A DNA stretch of 36,553 bases from JAJXWB01 sp036796555 (GTDB lineage: Bacteria > Pseudomonadota > Alphaproteobacteria > Rhizobiales > Beijerinckiaceae), in the NCBI GenBank assembly GCA_036796555.1, contig DAIRCS010000023.1, positions 1 through 36,553 on the forward strand. Direction: 5' to 3'. Each line of letters starts with the position of its first letter. The stretch's first letter is position 1. Below are positions 8,653 to 16,372 of this stretch, piece by piece. A program made the position numbers and the translations under genes. A model generated the notes under the pieces. It had not been told where the DNA came from, searched no databases, and saw nothing but the letters and a program-made list of their open reading frames with translations.

Positions 8653-9444
8653 GTGTTCTTCGTGATCGCCAAGACGCTCGGCGTGATGGCGCAGGCGCCG
8701 CAGCTCTTCTTCGAGTTGCTGGCCGTCGGCGCCGCGCTCTTGTGGACGCGCTGGCGCCGCGCCGGACGCGTCCTGACGACGGCGATGACCGCCGTGATCG
8801 TGCTTTTCGCCGTCACGCCGCTGGCGATGATTTTCGTGCGCCCGCTCGAGGACCGCTTTCCGCAGCCCGACCTCGCCACGCCGCCGACAGGGATCATCGT
8901 GCTCGGCGGCGCGATGGACGAGGGGGTCACGCGGGCGCGCCACACGCCCGCGCTGAACGACGCCGCCGAGCGCCTGACCGAGCCCGTCGCGCTGCTGCGC
9001 CGCTTTCCCGACGCGCGCCTCGTCTTTTCCGGCGGCAGCGGCCGCCTGACCCCGACCGCCTGGACGGAATCCGACGTCGCGCGGATGTTCTGGCGCTCGC
9101 TCGGCGTGCCGGACGACCGCATGTCGTTCGAGGACCGGTCGCGCGACACATGGGAGAACGCGGTCTTCACCCGGGAGCTGGTGCAGCCCAAGCCCGGCGA
9201 GCGCTGGCTGCTCGTGACGTCGGCCATGCACATGCCGCGCTCGGTCGGCATTTTCCGCAAGATCGGCTTCGACGTGATCCCCTATCCCGTCGACTATCAG
9301 ACAGGAGGCGTTCGCGGCGACTTCATCGGGTTCCGGCGGCCGGGCGAGGCTTTTCGCGTGCTGGAAACCGCGTCGCATGAATGGATCGGGCTCGTCTCCT
9401 ACTGGCTCAGCGGCAAGAGCGCGGCGCTGTTTCCGGCGCCGTGA
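8653..9444 (+). CDS. YdcF family (DUF218) membrane protein
   Basis: Predicted inner-membrane protein with a DUF218 (YdcF/SanA/ElyC-like) domain; family members affect envelope integrity, but the biochemical activity is unsettled. I chose GTG 8653 because AGGGGG at 8641-8646 is well placed; this gives 263 residues. Two membrane helices lie in residues about 1-65, then the DUF218 domain starts PPTGIIVLGGAMDEG. Conserved blocks DARLVFSGGSGR, DRSRDTWENAVFTRELV and WLLVTSAMHMPRSVGIFRKIGFDV define the family. The frame is open further upstream, but the arginine-rich extension lacks a ribosome site and overlaps the methyltransferase. Confidence 0.88.
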   Translation: MFFVIAKTLGVMAQAPQLFFELLAVGAALLWTRWRRAGRVLTTAMTAVIVLFAVTPLAMIFVRPLEDRFPQPDLATPPTGIIVLGGAMDEGVTRARHTPALNDAAERLTEPVALLRRFPDARLVFSGGSGRLTPTAWTESDVARMFWRSLGVPDDRMSFEDRSRDTWENAVFTRELVQPKPGERWLLVTSAMHMPRSVGIFRKIGFDVIPYPVDYQTGGVRGDFIGFRRPGEAFRVLETASHEWIGLVSYWLSGKSAALFPAP

Positions 9445-9446
9445 TA

Positions 9447-9571
9447 CCGCGAGCCTCGATTGTCATTCCGGACGGCCGAAGGCCGATCCGGAATCCAGCC
9501 TCGACTGCGGCTCCTGGCTCCCGGCTCTCCGCTTCGCTCCGGCCGGGATGACAGCGCGAGATGGCTCGCGG
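9447..9571. repeat. Nested inverted-repeat element between convergent genes
   Basis: Outer arms CCGCGAGCC (9447-9455) and GGCTCGCGG (9563-9571) enclose a second pair, TGTCATTCCGG (9461-9471) and CCGGGATGACA (9543-9553, one mismatch). A third hairpin, TCCGGAcGGCC-GAA-GGCCgATCCGGA, lies near 9466-9492. It matches the well-known alphaproteobacterial intergenic repeat of the GTCATTCCGG...GGGATGACA kind. It sits between the convergent ends of the YdcF-type and DUF3253 genes and probably folds in both transcripts. Confidence 0.8.
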
Positions 9572-9576
9572 TCCGG

Positions 9577-9870
9577 TCAATCGCTACGGGGCAGACCCAG
9601 CCGGATCACGCCCTTCACGTCGTCGGGATCGGCGGGCTTGCCCTTGCGATAGATGACGAGCCGGCCTTCGCGGGCGAGCCCCTTGGCGGTCGCGCGCACG
9701 CGCGGCAGCCATTTGCGCCAGCCGAGGTCGTCCTCGCCGCGCTCGGCCGCGATGCGCTTGGCGGCGTCCTCGGGCGAAATGGTCTTCGCCGCGCCGCGCG
9801 CGGAAATCTCGGCGAAAATCGCGGCCGCGACGATGTCGCTGTCGGCGTTCGAATCTTGTCTGTCGGGCAT
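9577..9870 (-). CDS. DUF3253 domain protein
   Basis: 97-residue cytoplasmic protein that fits the small DUF3253 family (function unknown, winged-helix-like in appearance). Sequence landmarks are IVAAAIFAEISARGAAKTISPEDAAKRIA, then GEDDLGWRKWLPRVRATAKGLAREGRLVIYRKGKP and DVKGVIRLGLPR at the end. The pattern of helix, helix, basic helix and beta-hairpin is that of a small nucleic-acid-binding domain, though binding is inference. Its upstream neighbour on the same strand is the DUF599 gene, whose stop lies 31 bases before this ATG. Confidence 0.82.
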   Translation of the reverse strand: MPDRQDSNADSDIVAAAIFAEISARGAAKTISPEDAAKRIAAERGEDDLGWRKWLPRVRATAKGLAREGRLVIYRKGKPADPDDVKGVIRLGLPRSD

Positions 9871-9901
9871 GGTTCGCTGATGCGCGCGCGGCGCGCCCGC
9901 G

Positions 9902-10603
9902 TCAAGATTTCGGAACGTCGTCGCCCGCGCGCACGAGCGCCTCGAGCGCGTCCGAATGGAACTGGCGCCTGTAGATCACCACCATGATGAGCGCCGTCGT
10001 GAGAAGGAAGACGAGGGGCCCGAGGAACCAGCCGAGATAGGCGAAGGAGAAGAACAGGGCGCGCTGGCCGTCGGCGAAATGGCGGCCGGCGACCGTGCTC
10101 ATGCCGGCCGCGCGCCGCGCCGCCTTCTCGCGCGCTTGCGCGTCGGCAGAGGTCGCCGGCGGCGTCGCGCCGATCAGGATCGCCGAATAATTGTAGAGCC
10201 GGTAGGACCAGCCGAACTTGAAGAAGGCGTAGCCGAAGATCGCCATCAGGCCGATCGCCTTCATCTCCCAGAGCCCGCGCGAGATCGACGGCGCGAAGGG
10301 GAGTTCGGCGAACAGGCGCAGCACGTCGTCGGTGGGGCGCAGGACGGTGGCCGCGCCGCCGATGGCGATGAGCGAGGCGGAGGCGAAAAAGGCCGTGCCG
10401 TTCTGGAGGGTCGAGGTGATGGCGGTGTCGACGATGCGCACCTCGCGGCGCGCCATTTCGCCCATCCAGAGCTCGCGCTGCGCGTTCATCAGGGCGTTGA
10501 GGCCGGGTTTGCGGTCGTGACGGAATTTCACGAAGCGCGCATAGCCGATCCAGGCGGCCAGAAAAGCGATGAGCGCGGCTGCGTCGGCGGAATAGGGCAG
10601 CAT
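9902..10603 (-). CDS. DUF599 family membrane protein
   Basis: 233-residue predicted inner-membrane protein of the DUF599 family (function unknown). The ATG at 10603 begins MLPYSADAAALIAFLAAWIGYARF; the open frame continues upstream but only as an antisense shadow of the rhodanese gene. Membrane segments are seen at about residues 8-20, 68-90, 108-130 and 185-215. Conserved family phrases include LNALMNAQRELWMGEMARRE, DTAITSTLQNGTAFFASASLIAIGG, KFGWSYRLYNY and RRAAGMSTVAGRHFADGQRALFFSFAYLGWF. It is divergent from the rhodanese gene, with 81 bases between the starts. Confidence 0.85.
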   Translation of the reverse strand: MLPYSADAAALIAFLAAWIGYARFVKFRHDRKPGLNALMNAQRELWMGEMARREVRIVDTAITSTLQNGTAFFASASLIAIGGAATVLRPTDDVLRLFAELPFAPSISRGLWEMKAIGLMAIFGYAFFKFGWSYRLYNYSAILIGATPPATSADAQAREKAARRAAGMSTVAGRHFADGQRALFFSFAYLGWFLGPLVFLLTTALIMVVIYRRQFHSDALEALVRAGDDVPKS

Positions 10604-10684
10604 GTCGAAAGGTCCGGTCTGGCAGGCCCCGCGCGCAGTTGATTTTTCGCGCGCGCTCCCGTCAATCTGTGGCAGGAGGAGCCC

Positions 10685-11104
10685 ATGGCGCAAGAGATTA
10701 CGGTTGGAATCAAGAAGCTGGTCGAGGAAGCGAACGCCGAGATCGAGACATTGACGATCGAGCAGGCGATCGCGCTGCACGGCAACGGCGACGTGACCTT
10801 CGTCGACCTGCGCGACCCCCGCGAGATGGAGCGCGACGGCCATATTCCCGGGACGTTCCATTGCACGCGCGGCATGCTGGAATTCTGGATCGATCCCGCG
10901 AGCCCCTACGCCAAGCCGCAATTCCAGGAAGACAAGAAATTCGTGTTCTTCTGCGCCGGCGGCCTGCGCTCGGCGCTCGCGGCGCATACGGCGAAGAAGA
11001 TGGGCCTGAAGCCGGTCGCCCATATCGAAGGCGGCTACGGCGCCTGGAAGAAGGCGGGCGGCCCGACGGAAGCCTGGGTTCCCAAGGCGCGCAAGGGCGG
11101 CTGA
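10685..11104 (+). CDS. Rhodanese-like sulfurtransferase
   Basis: Single-domain rhodanese of 139 residues, cytoplasmic (no signal peptide). The catalytic cysteine is C90 in the loop CAGGLRSA, which would carry the persulfide. The family's N-terminal motif VTFVDLRDPREMERDGHIPG is at about 37-56 and the C-terminal HIEGGYGAWKKAGGP completes the fold. GCAGGAGGAG at about 10671-10681 is a strong ribosome site. The sulfur donor and acceptor are unknown. It is followed 35 bases later by a transporter gene. Confidence 0.92.
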   Translation: MAQEITVGIKKLVEEANAEIETLTIEQAIALHGNGDVTFVDLRDPREMERDGHIPGTFHCTRGMLEFWIDPASPYAKPQFQEDKKFVFFCAGGLRSALAAHTAKKMGLKPVAHIEGGYGAWKKAGGPTEAWVPKARKGG

Positions 11105-11139
11105 ACGCGGCAGGCGAAGACAACAGGGGGATGAGGCGA

Positions 11140-12459
11140 ATGAGCGACGCCGTGCAAACGCCGGATGGCGCGATCGACTATTCCGACATGGGCCGCCGCA
11201 TCAAGGCGATCCTGATCGGCTCGGTCGGCAATCTCGTGGAATGGTACGATTTCTACGCCTATTCGGCCTTCGCGCTCTATTTCGCGGGCTCGTTCTTCCC
11301 CAAGAGCGATCCGGTCGCCGAACAATTGTCGGCGGCCGCCGTCTTCGCCATCGGCTTCATCATGCGGCCGATCGGCGGCTGGCTGTTCGGCTATCTCGCC
11401 GACCATTACGGGCGCAAGAACGCGCTGACGTTCTCGGTGCTGCTGATGTGCTTCGGCTCGCTCGTCATCGCCGCGACGCCGACCTACGCCACGATCGGCA
11501 TCGCCGCGCCGACCATCCTCGTCCTCGCGCGCATGTTGCAGGGCCTCTCGCTCGGCGGCGAATACGGCGCGAGCGCGACCTACCTGTCGGAAATGGCCGA
11601 CCCGAAGCGGCGCGGCTTCTACTCGAGCTTCCAGTATGTGACGCTGATCGGCGGGCAGCTCACCGCGATCATCGTGCTGCTCGTCCTGCAAAAGCTGCTG
11701 CTGACGCCCGACCAGCTCAAGAGCTGGGGCTGGCGCGTGCCGTTCTTTATCGGCGCGGTGCTGGCGGTGATCGCCTATGTCATGCGCTCCAACATGCACG
11801 AGACCGAGCATTTCGAGGCGGCGAAATCCGTTGCGAAGAAAACGAGCTCGCTGCGCGCGCTCCTGCAACATCCCAAGGAGGTGCTTCTCGTCATCGGCCT
11901 GACCATGGGCGGCACGACGGCCTTCTACACCTACACGACCACGATGCAGAAAATCCTGAAGCTGCAGGTGAAGCTGACCGACGACCAGACGACGGCGGTC
12001 GTGTTCGGCTCGCTGGTCTTCGCCACCTTCCTGCAGCCGATCTACGGCGCGATCTCCGACAGGATCGGGCGCCGACCGCTGCTGATGATGTTCGGCATTC
12101 TCGGCACGCTGTGCACCGTGCCGCTGCTCACCTGGCTGCAATCGACGAAGGATCCGTGGACCGCCTTCCTCATCGTCTGCCTCGCCTGGCTGATCGTGGC
12201 CGGCTACACGTCGATCAATGCGGTGGTGAAGGCTGAGCTCTTCCCGACCAACATCCGCGCGATGGGCGTCGGGCTGCCTTACGCCGTCACGGTGGCGACC
12301 TTCGGCGGCACGGCGGACTGGGTGGCCCTGAAGATGCAGGATATCGGCCACGCCGACTGGTATTACTGGTATCTCACGGCCGTGATCTTCCTGTCCTTCC
12401 TCGTCTACGCGTCGATGCGCGACACGAAGAAGGACAGCGCGATGGAGCGGCATGCATGA
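11140..12459 (+). CDS. MFS transporter, metabolite:H+ symporter (MHS) family
   Basis: Proton-coupled importer of the inner membrane, MHS subfamily (relatives of ShiA, KgtP and ProP, which carry organic acids or osmolytes). 439 residues with about 12 membrane segments. Family signatures are IGNLVEWYDF-like SVGNLVEWYDFYAY near residue 30, FIMRPIGGWLFGYLADHYGRKNAL, LQGLSLGGEYGASATYLSEMA and the second-half repeat AISDRIGRRPLL. ATG 11140 is used because AGGGGGATGAGG precedes it; the in-frame ATG at 11131 is possible. Its stop codon overlaps the next gene's start in an ATGA, so the two are probably translationally coupled. The substrate is not deducible. Confidence 0.92.
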   Translation: MSDAVQTPDGAIDYSDMGRRIKAILIGSVGNLVEWYDFYAYSAFALYFAGSFFPKSDPVAEQLSAAAVFAIGFIMRPIGGWLFGYLADHYGRKNALTFSVLLMCFGSLVIAATPTYATIGIAAPTILVLARMLQGLSLGGEYGASATYLSEMADPKRRGFYSSFQYVTLIGGQLTAIIVLLVLQKLLLTPDQLKSWGWRVPFFIGAVLAVIAYVMRSNMHETEHFEAAKSVAKKTSSLRALLQHPKEVLLVIGLTMGGTTAFYTYTTTMQKILKLQVKLTDDQTTAVVFGSLVFATFLQPIYGAISDRIGRRPLLMMFGILGTLCTVPLLTWLQSTKDPWTAFLIVCLAWLIVAGYTSINAVVKAELFPTNIRAMGVGLPYAVTVATFGGTADWVALKMQDIGHADWYYWYLTAVIFLSFLVYASMRDTKKDSAMERHA

Positions 12460-13115
12460 GTCTCACGCTCGTCATCGGCAACAAGAGCTATTCGTCGTGG
12501 TCGATGCGTCCGTGGATGCTGCTCGAGGGCTTCGGCGTTCCGTTTTCGGAAATCGTCATCCCGCTCTATGCCGAGGGATCGAAGGAAGAGATCCTGAAAT
12601 ATGCGCCGTCGGGCAAGGTTCCGACGCTGATCGACGGCGACGTGACGGTCTGGGACTCGCTGTCGATCTGCGAATATGTGGCGGAAAAATTCCCGGACCG
12701 CGCGATCTGGCCGCGCGACGCGAAGGCGCGCGCGCTGGCGCGCTCCATGTCGGCTGAAATGCACTCCTCCTTCCAGGCGCTCCGGCAGCAATGCGGCATG
12801 GTCGTGCACCGCGCGAAAGAGCCTGTCGATTTCTCAGCCGAGACGCTCGCCGACATCGCGCGCATCGAATCCATGTGGGCGTTTTCGCGCGCGAGATGGG
12901 GGCAGGCGGGCCCATTCCTGTTCGGCGCCTTTTCCGCCGCGGACGCCATGTATGCCCCGGTCGTCTGCCGGTTCGACATCTACCAGCCGAAGGTGTCGGC
13001 CGCGACGCGCGCCTATATGGACGCGGTCATGGCGACGCCCGCGTGGAAGAAATGGATGGCCGGCGCGGCCGCCGAGACCTGGCGGATACCGCGGTTCGAG
13101 CCGCCGCAAGACTAG
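12456..13115 (+). CDS. Glutathione S-transferase family protein, coupled to the transporter
   Basis: 219-residue GST-fold protein. The N-terminal thioredoxin-like domain reads LVIGNKSYSSWSMRPWMLLEGFGVPFSEI, with SYSSWSxRPW being the hallmark of a distinct proteobacterial GST subgroup, followed by SGKVPTLIDGDVTVWDSLSICEYVAEKFP. The C-terminal domain is helical (AEMHSSFQALRQQCGM, FGAFSAADAMYAPVV). The ATG shares four bases with the transporter stop. The upstream transporter and downstream SDR gene suggest one small catabolic or detoxification unit; that is inference. Confidence 0.9.
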   Translation: MSLTLVIGNKSYSSWSMRPWMLLEGFGVPFSEIVIPLYAEGSKEEILKYAPSGKVPTLIDGDVTVWDSLSICEYVAEKFPDRAIWPRDAKARALARSMSAEMHSSFQALRQQCGMVVHRAKEPVDFSAETLADIARIESMWAFSRARWGQAGPFLFGAFSAADAMYAPVVCRFDIYQPKVSAATRAYMDAVMATPAWKKWMAGAAAETWRIPRFEPPQD

Positions 13116-13134
13116 AAGATTTCGGAGAGGAAGC

Positions 13135-13890
13135 ATGACGCAACGCAAGGTCGCTCTCATCACCGGCGGGTCGGCCGGCATCGGCAAGGCATCGGCGCTG
13201 GCGCTAGCGAAGGCCGGCTGGGACGTCGTGGTCACCGGCCGCCGCAAGGCGCTTCTGGACCAGGTTGCGGCGCAGGCGCGCGCGCATGGCGGGCGGGCGA
13301 TCGGCGTGGTCTGCGACGTCGGCGATCCGGATTCGGTAAAAGCCCTGTTTGACGCGACCATGGCCGAGTTCGGCCATCTGCACCTGCTGTTCAACAACGC
13401 CGGGATCGGCGCGCCGGGCATCAATCTCGAGGACCTGACCTACGAACAGTGGAAGGCGGTGGTGGACACCAATCTCACCGGGCCGTTCCTGTGCACGCAA
13501 CACGCCTTCCGCATCATGCGCGACCAGAACCCGGTCGGCGGGCGGATCATCAACAACGGCTCGATCTCGGCCCATGCGCCGCGCCCGAACACCGCGCCCT
13601 ACACCTCGACCAAGCACGCGATCACCGGCCTGACCAAGTCGACCGCGCTCGACGGCCGCAAATACAATATCGCCTGCGGGCAGATCGACATCGGCAACGC
13701 CGACACGGACATGGGCGGGCGCATGAAGGCCGGCGTGCCGCAGGCGAACGGCCAGATCGCGCCGGAAGCGGTGATGGACCCGGAGCACGTGGCGAACGCG
13801 GTCGTGCACATGGCGGGCCTGCCGCTCGAATCCAACATCCTGTTCATGACGATCATGGCGACGAAGATGCCGTTCGTCGGGCGGGGGTGA
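13135..13890 (+). CDS. Short-chain dehydrogenase/reductase
   Basis: NAD(P)-dependent oxidoreductase of the classical SDR family, 251 residues, cytoplasmic. The cofactor loop TGGSAGIGK is at residues 10-18 (TGxxxGxG), then NNAG (FNNAGIGAPG), the catalytic serine in NNGSISAHAP, and the YxxxK pair in APYTSTKHAITG. The Arg-Arg after the second strand (TGRRK) favours NADPH, as inference. GGAGAGG ahead of ATG 13135 is a strong ribosome site. It lies 19 bases after the GST gene. The substrate is unknown. Confidence 0.92.
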   Translation: MTQRKVALITGGSAGIGKASALALAKAGWDVVVTGRRKALLDQVAAQARAHGGRAIGVVCDVGDPDSVKALFDATMAEFGHLHLLFNNAGIGAPGINLEDLTYEQWKAVVDTNLTGPFLCTQHAFRIMRDQNPVGGRIINNGSISAHAPRPNTAPYTSTKHAITGLTKSTALDGRKYNIACGQIDIGNADTDMGGRMKAGVPQANGQIAPEAVMDPEHVANAVVHMAGLPLESNILFMTIMATKMPFVGRG

Positions 13891-13900
13891 GCCCGCTTCC

Positions 13901-14386
13901 GTGAGCGCTCCGAGCGAACTGGCGGCCAAGTCCGTTGCCGAATTGCTGCTCCTGCATGCTGAAGTTCTGGAGGAAATGCGTCATCGCGGCGTAGTTCGTT
14001 CGGCCAACAACCCCACAGGGGACCTCGCAGAATACCTCTTTTGCGCTGCCTTTGGATGGAAGCAGGAGAACAATTCAGCGAAATCCGTGGACGCTAGAGA
14101 TAGCGATGGCCTTCGCTATCAGATCAAGGGACGCCGGCTGCATGGGTTGAACAAGTCGCGGCAATTGTCGGCGATCCGAGACCTGGACGGTTTTGACGTG
14201 TTGGCTGCAGTTCTGTTCAATAACGACTATACTGTCAGGCGCGCGGCGTTGATCCCGGCGGCTGTCGTCCGCAAGCAGGCCAACTTCATCGAGCACACCA
14301 ACAGCCACAAGTTCCTGCTTCGAGACGCGGTCTGGGACGAGGCGGGGGTAGAGGATGTTACGGAACCCCTCCGCTCGGTTAAATAG
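13901..14386 (+). CDS. PD-(D/E)XK-like hypothetical protein in a lower-GC patch
   Basis: 161 residues from GTG 13901. I do not know a characterised homologue. The core resembles a restriction-endonuclease-like fold: NNPTGDLAEYLFCAAFGW (E44 in the first helix), then VDARDSDGLRYQIKGRRL, where an acidic residue (D64-D69) and QIK (Q74, K76) would stand for the D-(E/Q)xK catalytic pair. The end, FIEHTNSHKFLLRDAVWD, also has a nuclease-family look. There are no membrane segments. By my count 13921-14340 is about 57% GC against mid-60s or higher around it, with more A/T-ending codons, which suggests transfer. Its stop is three bases before the DUF1489 start. The nuclease activity is inference. Confidence 0.7.
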   Translation: MSAPSELAAKSVAELLLLHAEVLEEMRHRGVVRSANNPTGDLAEYLFCAAFGWKQENNSAKSVDARDSDGLRYQIKGRRLHGLNKSRQLSAIRDLDGFDVLAAVLFNNDYTVRRAALIPAAVVRKQANFIEHTNSHKFLLRDAVWDEAGVEDVTEPLRSVK

Positions 14387-14389
14387 GCC

Positions 14390-14830
14390 ATGCCCTCCCT
14401 TCACCTCCTCAAGCTCTGCGTCGGCGCAGAATCGATTTCCGATCTTCAGAACTGGATCGACCAGCGTCTGGCGGCGCAGAAGAAGCGCGGCGAGACGCCC
14501 GAGCACATCCACACGACGCGGATGACTCCCAAGCGCCGCGAGGCATTGCTCGACGGCGGTTCGCTCTACTGGGTCATCAAGGGGCAGATCGCCGCGCGCG
14601 AGCGTCTTCTCGATCTGCGCCCCGTTGTCGGCGCCGATGGAATCGGGCGGACCGACCTCGTGCTGAGCGGAGATGTCGTTCCCGTCCACCCGCGCCCGTG
14701 CCGGCCGTTCCAGGGCTGGCGCTACCTCGCCGTGAAGGACGCGCCGGCCGATCTGGGCAAGGGCTCGGGCGCGATCGCCGAGATGCCCGAGGAATTGCGG
14801 CGGGAGCTGCGCGAACTGGGGTTGCTTTGA
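14390..14830 (+). CDS. DUF1489 family protein
   Basis: 146-residue cytoplasmic protein of the DUF1489 family, common in alphaproteobacteria and of unknown function. Family landmarks are LHLLKLCVGAESISDLQNWI at the start, HIHTTRMTPKRREALLDGGSLYWVIKGQIAARERLLDLRP in the middle and RPFQGWRYLAVKDAPADL near the end. GC and codon use return to the level of the surrounding chromosome, unlike the gene just before it. The strongly basic, helical character would suit an RNA- or DNA-associated role, but nothing direct supports this. Confidence 0.88.
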   Translation: MPSLHLLKLCVGAESISDLQNWIDQRLAAQKKRGETPEHIHTTRMTPKRREALLDGGSLYWVIKGQIAARERLLDLRPVVGADGIGRTDLVLSGDVVPVHPRPCRPFQGWRYLAVKDAPADLGKGSGAIAEMPEELRRELRELGLL

Positions 14831-14901
14831 CCCGAACCTGCCCCTTGCGCGACGTTCCGACGGATACGATCTATGAGGCCCGGCCGGTGTGGAATTGACC
14901 C

Positions 14902-15609
14902 ATGAGCCAGCTTCCCGACAGTGCCCGCAAGGTGAATGCAGAGGTCGACAGCTTCCTGTCTCGCGCGTCGCGCGTTCCCGCGCCGTCGGCGAGCGGTCGC
15001 GGCCGGCTGATCTTCGCGCTCGACGCCACGATGAGCCGCCAGCCGACCTGGGACATGGCGCAGACGCTGCAGCAGCGCATGTTCGAGGAGACCGAGGCGC
15101 TCGGCGGCCTCGACGTGCAGCTCGTCTATTTCCGCGGGCTGACGGAATGCCGGGCGTCGCGCTTCATTTCGCAGGGGACGGGGCTCGCCGCCGTCATGTC
15201 GAAGATCGACTGCCGGGGCGGCAATACGCAGATCGAGAAAGTGCTGCGCCACGCCCGCGACGAGGCGAAGGCCGCGCCCGTCGGCGCGCTGGTCTTCGTC
15301 GGCGATGCGATGGAGGAGAATGTCGACCGTCTCTGCGCCATCGCCGGCGAGCTGGCTTTGCGCGGCGTGAAGGCCTTCATGTTCCACGAGGGCGGCGACG
15401 TTCAGGCGCGCACCGCCTTTCAGGAGATCGCACGGCTGACCGGCGGCGCCTACGCCGCCTTCGACGCCGGCGCGCCGAAGAAGCTCGCATCCCTGCTCGG
15501 GGCGGCGGCCGCCTATGCGGCGGGCGGCTTTACGGCGCTCGAGGCGCAGGCGAAAAAGGGCAATGCGGATGCAAGACTGCTGATCGCGCAGATGGGCAAG
15601 CGAGGCTGA
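14902..15609 (+). CDS. von Willebrand factor A domain protein
   Basis: 235-residue protein built around one VWA domain (about residues 34-225). The metal site is largely intact: DATMS (D41, T43, S45) for DxSxS, GGNTQIE with T109, and VGDAMEEN with D135. The end (GGFTALEAQAKKGNADARLLIAQM) looks like a Sel1-like helix. There is no signal peptide, so it is probably cytoplasmic. It is followed, after one base, by a membrane J-domain gene. VWA domains mediate metal-dependent protein contacts; the partner here may be the J-domain protein, as inference from adjacency. The ATG at 14902 lies 71 bases after the DUF1489 stop. Confidence 0.85.
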   Translation: MSQLPDSARKVNAEVDSFLSRASRVPAPSASGRGRLIFALDATMSRQPTWDMAQTLQQRMFEETEALGGLDVQLVYFRGLTECRASRFISQGTGLAAVMSKIDCRGGNTQIEKVLRHARDEAKAAPVGALVFVGDAMEENVDRLCAIAGELALRGVKAFMFHEGGDVQARTAFQEIARLTGGAYAAFDAGAPKKLASLLGAAAAYAAGGFTALEAQAKKGNADARLLIAQMGKRG

Positions 15610-15610
15610 C

Positions 15611-16327
15611 GTGCCGCAACTGATCATCGCCATAGCGATCCTGGTCGGCGGCTACTGGCTGCTGCGCCTGTTCGCGCGCACGCCGCCGGCGGTGCTGGCG
15701 CGCTGGATCCGCGGCGTCGGCGGGGCCTCGGCGATCGGCGCCGGCCTGCTGCTGCTGTTGCGCGGGGCCTTTCCGGCCGCCGGCGTGCTCGCGGCCGTCG
15801 GCGCGATGATTTTGGGGCACGGGCGCTTTCCGAAGGACTGGAATTTCGGCCGGTCGAAGGGGCCCGGCGTCTCGCGCGTGCGCTCGGCCATGATCGAGAT
15901 GGAGCTGGATCACGCGACCGGCGCCATGTCCGGCGTCATTCTGGCCGGCCCGCAGGAGGGACGCTCGCTCGACACGCTGACGCGCCCCGCCTGCGAAGAG
16001 CTTTACCGCCAGTGCCTGACCGACGATCCGGACGGCGCGCGGCTGCTAGAGGCTTATCTCGACCGCCGCTTTGCCGGCTGGCGTCAGGCAGGAGAGGGTT
16101 ACGGCGACGCGCGGGGCGGCGGGACGCGCACCCGCACCCGCAACGCCGCCATGTCCGAGGATGAGGCGTATGAGGTGCTCGGCCTTCACAAGGGAGCCAG
16201 CCGCGAGGAAATTTCGCGCGCGCACCGGACGCTGATGAAGAAACTGCATCCCGACCAGGGGGGGTCTACGGATCTGGCGGCCCGGGTCAACGAGGCCAAG
16301 GACGTCCTGATGCGCCGTCATCTGTGA
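15611..16327 (+). CDS. Membrane-anchored J-domain protein
   Basis: 238 residues starting at GTG 15611, one base after the VWA stop, so probably co-translated. Residues 1-20 and about 40-68 are membrane helices; a cytoplasmic region with an SRVRSAMIEMELDHATGAMSGVI motif follows, typical of a conserved alphaproteobacterial family. The C-terminal J domain (about 182-238) has YEVLGLHKGASREEISRAHRTLMKKLHPDQGG, with the HPD triad at 213-215 that stimulates DnaK. The arrangement (membrane anchor then C-terminal J domain) recalls Pam18/TIM14. The client and the link to the VWA protein are unknown. Confidence 0.88.
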   Translation: MPQLIIAIAILVGGYWLLRLFARTPPAVLARWIRGVGGASAIGAGLLLLLRGAFPAAGVLAAVGAMILGHGRFPKDWNFGRSKGPGVSRVRSAMIEMELDHATGAMSGVILAGPQEGRSLDTLTRPACEELYRQCLTDDPDGARLLEAYLDRRFAGWRQAGEGYGDARGGGTRTRTRNAAMSEDEAYEVLGLHKGASREEISRAHRTLMKKLHPDQGGSTDLAARVNEAKDVLMRRHL

Positions 16328-16372
16328 GACTCCAACTCCTACGCATGTCCCGCGCGCCGGAAGCGACGCGCC

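Noticed and set aside
13901..16327. A single new defence system made of the nuclease-like, DUF1489, VWA and J-domain genes
   Set aside because: Only the first gene has atypical base composition; the other three look like ordinary core genes, and no ATPase, methyltransferase or sensor partner is adjacent. Reported as separate findings instead.
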